NCBI GenBank assembly: GCA_022710255.1
Contig: JAKLHG010000282.1
Coordinates: 1-5,676 of the forward strand
Source of the DNA: Candidatus Hydrogenedentota bacterium
Lineage (GTDB): Bacteria; Hydrogenedentota; Hydrogenedentia; Hydrogenedentales; CAITNO01
Reading direction: 5' to 3'
DNA length: 5,676 nucleotides
Under the pieces are notes generated by a model. That model was not told the origin of the DNA, did not search any database, and saw only the letters and a program-made list of their open reading frames with translations. Positions 1 through 4,699 of the stretch are shown here, in pieces (the first letter of the stretch is position 1; each line of letters starts with the position of its first letter). A program made the translations under genes and the position numbers.

Positions 1-126
1 GACGACAATCAGCGCGATAACGCCCACGCTTACGCCGGCCACCGAAATAAAGGTGATCAGGCTGATGAAGCGGGTTTTTCGCTTGCCGCGCAGGTAGCGC
101 GCCGCAACAAAGGTTTCAAATCGCAC
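1..126 (-). CDS. LolC/LolE-family lipoprotein-releasing ABC transporter permease, N-terminal fragment
   Basis: Incomplete: the gene runs off the left edge, leaving 42 codons from GTG at 126-124. The visible protein begins MRFETFVAARYLRGKRK and continues through TRFISLITFIS into a hydrophobic stretch ending GVIALIVV. This is the typical start of LolC/LolE-type inner-membrane permeases: a short cytoplasmic FxxFxAxRYLR segment, basic residues, then the first transmembrane helix. In that family the permease works with the LolD ATPase to release lipoproteins from the inner membrane towards the outer membrane. GTG is the only possible start here, because an in-frame TAG lies two codons upstream (130-132). 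The start overlaps the last 11 bases of the HAD phosphatase gene, so translation is probably coupled; only a weak GAGAAAG precedes it. LolC and LolE cannot be told apart from 42 residues, and a MacB-like permease is less likely. Confidence 0.85.
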   Translation of the reverse strand, partial: MRFETFVAARYLRGKRKTRFISLITFISVAGVSVGVIALIVV

Positions 127-829
127 CGGCTATCGCTTTCTCTGTTTCGTCAATCAGTTGTGAAAACGGCATCGCTGCCAGGCTTTCTATCCTGCGGCTG
201 CAGTCGTCCAGGGGAGACATCCGGGTCACCGGATTGGGCACCGCGACACAGTATAACGAAGCGGCGCGGGCCGCTGCAATGCCTTTGGGGGAATCTTCGA
301 GGACAAAGAGCCGGTCGGGCGCCAGTGACAGGCGCTCAAGGGCGAGAAAATATAACGCCGGGTCCGGCTTGACCGCATCCACATCATCCCCGCAGCAGAG
401 GACTTCAAAATGGTCCGCAAGCCCCACGCGTTCAAGATGGCTTTCCACCCAGTTCCGGCTTGAACTGGAGGCGACCGCCAGGCGCAATCCCCGCGCGTGT
501 GCCGTTTCCATCGCTTCCCGCACGCCCGGCATGACGTCCTGCTGATGTACCCGGTCCAGGTACCAGGCGCGGCGGGCCGTATTCACAGCCTCCCGGTCCA
601 CGGGTCGGCCCGTCAGGGATTCGAGGTGCTGCATCGGGTCAAAAACATCATATTGATAGCCGCCTACGTTCGCAGCCCAGCGTTCCAAGGGGAAGGCATG
701 GCCGTGTTGCTGAAAAATATACTGCCAGGAGGCATATAGCGAGGTCTCTGTATCGAGTATAAGGCCATCAAAATCAAAAATGATGGCTTGAAGCTGGTTT
801 TCAGGCACAGAGAAAGAGTCTCCTTTCAT
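116..829 (-). CDS. HAD-superfamily hydrolase, beta-phosphoglucomutase/YhcW-like phosphatase
   Basis: This is a cytoplasmic HAD phosphatase of subfamily I with an alpha-helical cap. All four HAD motifs are visible (numbered from the ATG at 829). Motif I is FDFDGLILDTE, with nucleophile Asp19 and acid/base Asp21. Motif II is VASSSS, around Ser121. Motif III is Lys154 in VKPDP. Motif IV is LEDSPKG, with Glu178 and Asp179. The cap lies at about residues 30-95. The length (237 residues, or 230 from the alternative start) is normal for phosphoglycolate phosphatase / beta-phosphoglucomutase-like enzymes. The motif I sequence and the VPNPVT segment recall Bacillus YhcW. The substrate cannot be read from the sequence; small sugar or nucleotide phosphates are usual for the family. 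The ATG at 829 lacks a Shine-Dalgarno, whereas an internal AAAGGAG at 820-826 points to GTG at 808-806 as a likelier start. The 3' end overlaps the permease gene by 11 bases. Confidence 0.93.
   Translation of the reverse strand: MKGDSFSVPENQLQAIIFDFDGLILDTETSLYASWQYIFQQHGHAFPLERWAANVGGYQYDVFDPMQHLESLTGRPVDREAVNTARRAWYLDRVHQQDVMPGVREAMETAHARGLRLAVASSSSRNWVESHLERVGLADHFEVLCCGDDVDAVKPDPALYFLALERLSLAPDRLFVLEDSPKGIAAARAASLYCVAVPNPVTRMSPLDDCSRRIESLAAMPFSQLIDETEKAIAGAI
820..826 (-). promoter_or_regulatory. Shine-Dalgarno supporting a GTG start at 808 for the HAD gene
   Basis: The minus strand reads AAAGGAG here, inside the longest reading frame, 11 bases before an in-frame GTG (808-806). The upstream ATG at 829 is preceded only by CCAAAAAGTAAA. 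A GTG start would leave seven residues fewer before the first beta strand, closer to usual HAD N-termini. The 11-base gap is a little long, so this is a preference and not proof. Confidence 0.5.
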
Positions 830-845
830 TTTACTTTTTGGTATT

Positions 846-851
846 ATTATA
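846..851 (-). promoter_or_regulatory. Candidate -10 box for the HAD-permease operon
   Basis: The minus strand reads a perfect TATAAT at 851-846. No convincing -35 hexamer sits 16-18 bases upstream, and there is no TG extension. Transcription would begin near 839, giving about 10 bases of leader to the ATG at 829, or about 30 bases with a Shine-Dalgarno to the GTG at 808. Because the region is AT-rich, a chance match is possible. Confidence 0.35.
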
Positions 852-950
852 GGAATGAAAAAGATTGATGAGAGATATCATTATTTATATTTTAAGGAAA
901 AATAGCCATTTATCTTTGTGATGATGTAAAATGGTAACCTAAGGAACAGG

Positions 951-1106
951 ATGCTACATCCCGTTTATAGTAAACATGCAGATTCTTGCGAAAAATATTT
1001 AAGACTAAAAAAAATTGCACCATACTCATCTATTAAATTGGCCCATGTTATAAAATACTTTGTAGACATAAAGGATCAAAATAGATACTTTTCTCTCCAA
1101 AATTAA
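951..1106 (+). CDS. Possible small ORF, 51 residues, unknown function
   Basis: An ATG at 951 opens a 51-codon frame ending in TAA at 1104-1106. The predicted peptide begins MLHPVYSKHADSCEKYLRLK and ends FSLQN. It is rich in Lys, Tyr, Ser and Ile, with a single Cys, no signal peptide and no transmembrane segment. In its favour is a good ribosome binding site: AAGGA at 941-945, with five bases before the ATG. Against it is the AT-rich composition, in which short open frames and purine-rich motifs occur by chance. I recognise no family. It could be a real small protein, the remains of a decayed gene, or noise. Confidence 0.3.
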   Translation: MLHPVYSKHADSCEKYLRLKKIAPYSSIKLAHVIKYFVDIKDQNRYFSLQN

Positions 1107-1187
1107 AGGTGAGAATAGAACTTCCTTGTGAGGCGGATGAAATGATACAACTTCAAACCTGCATGAGCAAAATAGAACCGATACTGT

Positions 1188-1922
1188 ATGGGCAAGAGAA
1201 AAACGAGGCCGGGCGTTTTCGTTGCCTCCTACTGCCCGAGCGGTACCATCTCCGGCACGACGCCGCTGGTGCCCACGGCGCGCGCTTCGGACCCTGGCTT
1301 GCTGAACCTGGGGGCGGGCTGCACATTATTACTTCCAGACCTCACCGACGGCGTGGTGGCGACGGATAACTGCGGCAGCGTGATGGTAACGCAAGTCCCC
1401 ACTTCCGGCACGCTTATCGGCGTGGATACCTTGGTTACATTTACGGCGACGGACGGTGCGGGCAATATGGAGAACTGTATGCTCATAGTGACAGTAAAGG
1501 AATGTGTTGAAGGCGAAGGTGAGGGCGAAGGCGAATTTACCTTAGCGTACTCAGGTTCCAACCCGGTGCCGGCCCATGTAAGAGATACTGACGAGATTTC
1601 CGTCATAGACCATAACGGACTAGAACCCATTACTTATCAATGGTATCGCTTTACGGAAGGTAAGGCGTTTGAACCCGTGTCTGGCCAGACAGAGACGTCC
1701 CTGGTATTTGAAACTGTATTCGAAATGGATGCCGGCGACTATATGTGTACCGCTGATGATGTCGAAAACAAGATGGCCCAATCTCCGGTAATAACCCTGT
1801 CCGTGCTGGCTGGTGTGCCAGTTTACGGTCCGGTGGCCCTTACTATGTTAGCCCTTTTCTTGATGGCGGGCGGGGTCGTGGAGATACACGGCCTTATGAG
1901 GCGGCGTTACACGTCATTTTAA
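1188..1922 (+). CDS. HYR/Ig-like surface protein with C-terminal membrane anchor, probably 5'-truncated
   Basis: The 244 residues hold surface-protein modules. Residues about 28-104 form a HYR-like domain, recognisable from ATDNCG and the closing VTFTATDGAGNMENC. Residues 108-116 are a Glu-Gly linker (EGEGEGEGE). Residues 117-207 are Ig-like, with Trp152 in YQWY and the DxGxYxC signature D181/G183/Y185/C187, but the usual first disulfide cysteine is missing. The C-terminus is VPVYG, a hydrophobic helix (about 215-231) and an RRR cluster at 238-240, resembling a membrane anchor or sorting tail. There is no signal peptide and no Shine-Dalgarno before the ATG at 1188, and the frame is closed by TAG at 1173-1175. 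The coding-like sequence starts just where AT-rich DNA ends. I infer that the 5' part, with the signal peptide and probably further domains, has been lost, so this may be a pseudogene remnant. The nearby GDSL protein shares its HYR and linker modules. Confidence 0.6.
   Translation: MGKRKTRPGVFVASYCPSGTISGTTPLVPTARASDPGLLNLGAGCTLLLPDLTDGVVATDNCGSVMVTQVPTSGTLIGVDTLVTFTATDGAGNMENCMLIVTVKECVEGEGEGEGEFTLAYSGSNPVPAHVRDTDEISVIDHNGLEPITYQWYRFTEGKAFEPVSGQTETSLVFETVFEMDAGDYMCTADDVENKMAQSPVITLSVLAGVPVYGPVALTMLALFLMAGGVVEIHGLMRRRYTSF
1509..1535 (+). repeat. Glu-Gly linker repeat in the HYR/Ig protein
   Basis: Nine codons encode alternating Glu and Gly between the HYR and Ig-like domains. It is a short version of the long linker in the GDSL hydrolase (4212-4376). 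It probably acts as a flexible acidic spacer between folded surface domains. Confidence 0.7.
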
Positions 1923-2005
1923 AAGGGAAGCCGCAGTAAGATCTTTTTTCCTATAGATTATACTTACAGAAAGGTGTAAAATAGACACAATGTGCTTTTC
2001 AGGTT

Positions 2006-2045
2006 TTGGGTTGGGATAGTGAATGTTATGCATGCAACAACCCAA
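2006..2045. repeat. Perfect 8-bp inverted repeat upstream of the GDSL gene
   Basis: TTGGGTTG (2006-2013) and CAACCCAA (2038-2045) are exact inverted copies separated by 24 bases. They lie about 110 bases before the GDSL hydrolase start and about 85 bases after the preceding stop. No T-run follows, so a simple terminator is unlikely. It could be a regulator binding site or an RNA stem, but an 8-bp match at this spacing can also arise by chance. Confidence 0.25.
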
Positions 2046-2138
2046 GTGGTGGTATAGACGGTTTCGGCATTCATAGATCATTCCGGATGGCTTCACAGTG
2101 CTTGATGAGCATATCAGGCAGCCTGTGGGCAAGCGACC

Positions 2139-2144
2139 AAGGAG
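2139..2144 (+). promoter_or_regulatory. Shine-Dalgarno of the GDSL hydrolase gene
   Basis: AAGGAG is followed by a nine-base spacer and ATG at 2154. This fixes the start and places the signal peptide directly at the N-terminus. Confidence 0.75.
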
Positions 2145-2153
2145 TCAATCCCG

Positions 2154-4571
2154 ATGATTAAGCGTCACATGGTCCTGTATGGTTCAGCTGGTGTGCTCTT
2201 GTTTTTGATTCCGGCCACCTTGGCGCAAGGCGTAAGTTTCGAGCGCCTTCGGGCCCTGGGAGACAGTCTGACCATCAACACCCAAGGCGGTATTGTATCA
2301 GATTACCGGACCCAGGTCAGGGGCTGGGTGCCGCTTTTGGCCGCACAAGCCGGCGCGGAGATGAAACTGCCGCTATTGTCCAAGATGAACCTCATCGGCC
2401 AGCAGCGGCGCGAAGACTATCCCGATTACGAGCATACCCACTGCCTTGCCTATAACGGCGTTAGCGTGGATGATACGTTCCAGAAATTCGCCCCGGAGAT
2501 TCCCTGGTACTCGTTTGGCTGGGCTTATAACCATCTTGACCTGATTTTGGCCGATCGGCCGGGGTATTCCATGGTATCCGCCCTGCAGGAAGATAACCCC
2601 ACGTTCGTGGTGGGGTTCCTGGGCTCCAATGATTTCATGTCGCGCGTTATGGCCCGGGGCACCATGATGGAGGGAATACCGACCCTCGGCCTGATGGACG
2701 AGATTGACCCGTTAAATGCCGAACGTCTGCGACCGCAGGAGCTCTTCCGCAGCGATTTTGAAACTGTGGTTACTTCCCTTTATAAACCGGGTGTGGGCAT
2801 GTGCTTCGGCACACTTCCTACGCTTCCGGATATTCCGGGCATCATGACCAAGCAGGAACTCACCGCCTTTCTCGGGGTCAATTCCCTTCCCGACGACTGT
2901 TATACGAATTATACCGTTGCGGCGGGTGTGCGCGGCGGCCTGCAAGGTCCGGAAATTTTTGCCGATGACCGGAACCATTACACTCCGACAGAGCTGCAGA
3001 CCATCAACGATGCCATTGCCGGGTATAACAACACCATCCGTGAAGCGGGCGCGAACCCCGCCCACCCCTTTGCCGTAGTGGAAACGCCGATCCAGGATCC
3101 CGGAACCATTGACGGGAGCCTTCACGTAAACGGGTGGCAAATCAACAACCGGATATTCATGGACAACCTCGGCAGGCCGCGGGCCACCATCATGACTACG
3201 GACGGGGGACATATGACCGACATCGGAAATGCCCTGTGCGCGCAGGCCTACATCAGAACCATCAATGCCTATTACGGCACGAATATTCCGGAACTGAGCG
3301 AGTCGCAAATGATGTCCATTCTCAACAATGACAGATTTGTGGACAACGACGGAGACGGACAGATGGAGGGCATTTCCTGTAATGTCGCTTTCCTGACCTT
3401 AAATTTTGTCTATCCCAATGAGACCGGCGATTCGGACGAAGTCCCGCGTAACGCCAAAGTCCTTGCCACCCAGGTGACTCCGCCCGGGTACGGCTATGTG
3501 TCGCCGAGCACGGAGGGACCGGAATACTTTGAGGGCGCCGTTGTAACGCTCACCGCTTATCCTGTACCGGCAGCAAACGCCATCTTTATCCGGTGGGCGG
3601 GAGATGTGCCCGGAGGCGGCACGGATGCAAACCCGCTGACAATCACGATGGACACGCACAAGACGATTACAGCGGTATTCGATGTCACACCCCCGGATAT
3701 TTCATGTCCATCAAACAAAGGCCTGGAGGCAGACAGCGAAACATGCACCGCCCGGGTTGCGGACTGGCGGGATGAAGCGCTCTTATTCGATGACAGCACG
3801 GCGCCTGGCGACATCAGCGTAACCCAGACACCTCCGCCCGGTACCCTTTTGCGTGCGGAGGAAAATCCCCATACCATTACCCTTACCGCCACTGACCAGG
3901 TCGGCCGGATGAATCCATGCACCTTTTGGGTTAACGTCGTAGACCGCGAAGGACCACAACTTATCTGCCCTGAAGAGAAACTCATTACCCTGGCGGCCGG
4001 AACGCAGGTTTTTACCGCTTCGGACTGGACCCTGGAAGCCGGTGTCTCCGATAACTGCACGGAACCATCTTCCATTACGACAACCCAAACGCCGCTGCCC
4101 GGCACTTCCCTGGAAGTCGCCGGCAGTCCGCATACCATCCTTCTTGCCGCCGAAGATACAGCAGGTAACAGGAACGAGTGCGGGTTCACGGTCACCCTGG
4201 CAGAATATGCCGAAGGGGAAATCGTTGAGGGCGAGGGGGAATACACGGAAGGAGAAGATGAGGGCGAAAATGAGGGTGAACCAGAGGAAGGCGAGGGGGA
4301 AATCCCGGTGGAGGGAGAGGGTGAAATACCGGTCGAAGGAGAAGAACCTGTTGAGGGGGAAGGTGAACCCGTGGAACTTGTTCACCCTGCGGATATTAAT
4401 GCCGACTGGCGCCTGGTCATCAGTGAAGCCATCGCTTACCTGGCAGGCTGGCAACAGGGCGCCAATCCTATCGGTTACGCGATTCGCGCCGCCTATTTGT
4501 GGCAAAACGGCGAACACTATTATTACGATGGTGCGCAAACATCTCCGTTGTGCTGGATTCCAGTGCCTTAG
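2154..4571 (+). CDS. Secreted multidomain GDSL/SGNH hydrolase with HYR domains and EF-hand-like C-terminal module
   Basis: An 805-residue exported esterase/lipase-like protein. Residues 1-24 are a signal peptide with likely cleavage after ATLA. The SGNH catalytic domain spans about 30-385: LGDSLT with nucleophile Ser38, block II Gly102 in YNGVS, GSND with Asn159, and DGGH with Asp350 and His353. Acyl-ester hydrolysis is expected, but the substrate is unknown. D397/D399/D401 in DNDGDG look like a calcium loop. Residues 436-510 resemble the divergent InlB B-type bacterial repeat (VTLTAYP, then ITAVF). Two HYR domains follow (about 511-597 and 598-683). A Glu-Gly linker spans 687-741. The C-terminal module (743-805) has an EF-hand or dockerin-like loop D747-N749-D751-E758, then AYLAGWQQG, AIRAAYLWQNG and PLCW. 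I infer that this module anchors or sorts the enzyme at the surface. The start is supported by AAGGAG nine bases upstream. The gene is intact. Confidence 0.94.
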   Translation: MIKRHMVLYGSAGVLLFLIPATLAQGVSFERLRALGDSLTINTQGGIVSDYRTQVRGWVPLLAAQAGAEMKLPLLSKMNLIGQQRREDYPDYEHTHCLAYNGVSVDDTFQKFAPEIPWYSFGWAYNHLDLILADRPGYSMVSALQEDNPTFVVGFLGSNDFMSRVMARGTMMEGIPTLGLMDEIDPLNAERLRPQELFRSDFETVVTSLYKPGVGMCFGTLPTLPDIPGIMTKQELTAFLGVNSLPDDCYTNYTVAAGVRGGLQGPEIFADDRNHYTPTELQTINDAIAGYNNTIREAGANPAHPFAVVETPIQDPGTIDGSLHVNGWQINNRIFMDNLGRPRATIMTTDGGHMTDIGNALCAQAYIRTINAYYGTNIPELSESQMMSILNNDRFVDNDGDGQMEGISCNVAFLTLNFVYPNETGDSDEVPRNAKVLATQVTPPGYGYVSPSTEGPEYFEGAVVTLTAYPVPAANAIFIRWAGDVPGGGTDANPLTITMDTHKTITAVFDVTPPDISCPSNKGLEADSETCTARVADWRDEALLFDDSTAPGDISVTQTPPPGTLLRAEENPHTITLTATDQVGRMNPCTFWVNVVDREGPQLICPEEKLITLAAGTQVFTASDWTLEAGVSDNCTEPSSITTTQTPLPGTSLEVAGSPHTILLAAEDTAGNRNECGFTVTLAEYAEGEIVEGEGEYTEGEDEGENEGEPEEGEGEIPVEGEGEIPVEGEEPVEGEGEPVELVHPADINADWRLVISEAIAYLAGWQQGANPIGYAIRAAYLWQNGEHYYYDGAQTSPLCWIPVP
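4212..4376 (+). repeat. Glu-Gly-rich linker repeat in the GDSL hydrolase
   Basis: Fifty-five codons (residues 687-741) encode an acidic low-complexity linker. It is made of EGEGE units interspersed with EIPVEG (twice) and EEPVEG. Codons vary between units (gaa/gag, ggc/ggg/gga/ggt), so it is mainly a protein-level repeat, although the two EIPVEG units are similar at DNA level. It separates the HYR domains from the C-terminal module and probably serves as an extended spacer. Such sequences can change length by replication slippage. Confidence 0.8.
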
Positions 4572-4612
4572 ACGGGGTACTTTGCCCCTCCGCGATCGTG
4601 CGTGTCTTACCC

Positions 4613-4638
4613 CCGCCGTGTTTTGTTAAAACAGGCGG
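4613..4638 (+). terminator. Bulged hairpin after the GDSL gene, candidate terminator
   Basis: CCGCC (4613-4617), a bulged G (4618) and TGTTTT (4619-4624) pair with AAAACA (4628-4633) and GGCGG (4634-4638) around a three-base loop. This makes an 11-bp stem. It lies 42 bases after the GDSL stop and 62 bases before the next start, where a terminator would be expected. However, the following bases are ATATAAGGGTTTT, not an immediate T-run, so it may instead be an RNA-stabilising or weak terminating structure. Confidence 0.4.
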
Positions 4639-4685
4639 ATATAAGGGTTTTAGGAGTGTAACGTAGAGAGCCTGGTGCAGATGAC

Positions 4686-4692
4686 AAAGGAA
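4686..4692 (+). promoter_or_regulatory. Shine-Dalgarno of the beta-helix lipoprotein gene
   Basis: AAAGGAA is followed by a seven-base spacer to ATG at 4700. This supports that start over the internal in-frame ATG at codon 9. No convincing promoter was found between 4572 and 4685: TATAAG at 4640-4645 has no good -35 partner. Confidence 0.65.
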
Positions 4693-4699
4693 TTGTCTC

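Larger units (their letters stand above)
830..1187. other. AT-rich intergenic stretch between divergent genes
   Basis: This 358-base gap separates the leftward HAD operon from the rightward surface-protein gene. It is markedly AT-rich (17 of 60 bases are G/C in 961-1020), unlike the GC-rich genes on both sides. It holds the leftward TATAAT box and the possible small ORF at 951-1106. A weak rightward promoter-like pair is also present: TTGATG at 865-870 and TATTTT at 888-893, 17 bases apart. I see no tRNA, no clear terminator and no mobile-element ends. The switch to GC-rich coding sequence is abrupt, near 1190. Confidence 0.6.

Noticed and set aside
764..787. Inverted repeat GCCATCA ... TGATGGC near the start of the HAD gene
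   Set aside because: It falls on the codons for AIIFDFDG, so the symmetry follows from the conserved motif I and codon choice, and it need not be a regulatory hairpin.
855..905. Sixteen-codon plus-strand frame starting ATGAAAAAG in the AT-rich gap
   Set aside because: It is very short, its AGGA abuts the ATG with no spacer, and it overlaps the leftward promoter region.
1109..1369. Open frame of 86 codons from GTG 1109 overlapping the start of the HYR/Ig gene
   Set aside because: The second half is Arg/His/Gly-rich, as expected from reading a GC-rich gene in the wrong frame, and AAAGG lies too close to the GTG to serve it. The HYR/Ig frame is clearly the coding one from about 1196.
1914..2132. 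Minus-strand open frame of 72 codons between the HYR/Ig and GDSL genes
   Set aside because: It has a TTG start without a Shine-Dalgarno, no recognisable domain, and overlaps the control region of the GDSL gene; it is most likely chance.
3557..4538. Long minus-strand open frames opposite the GDSL hydrolase gene, including 229 and 251 codons
   Set aside because: They are shadows of a clearly coding gene whose HYR domains and linker read coherently on the plus strand.
4574..4588. GGGG ... CCCC mini-hairpin just after the GDSL stop
   Set aside because: It has only four base pairs with no T-run; the 4613-4638 stem is much stronger.
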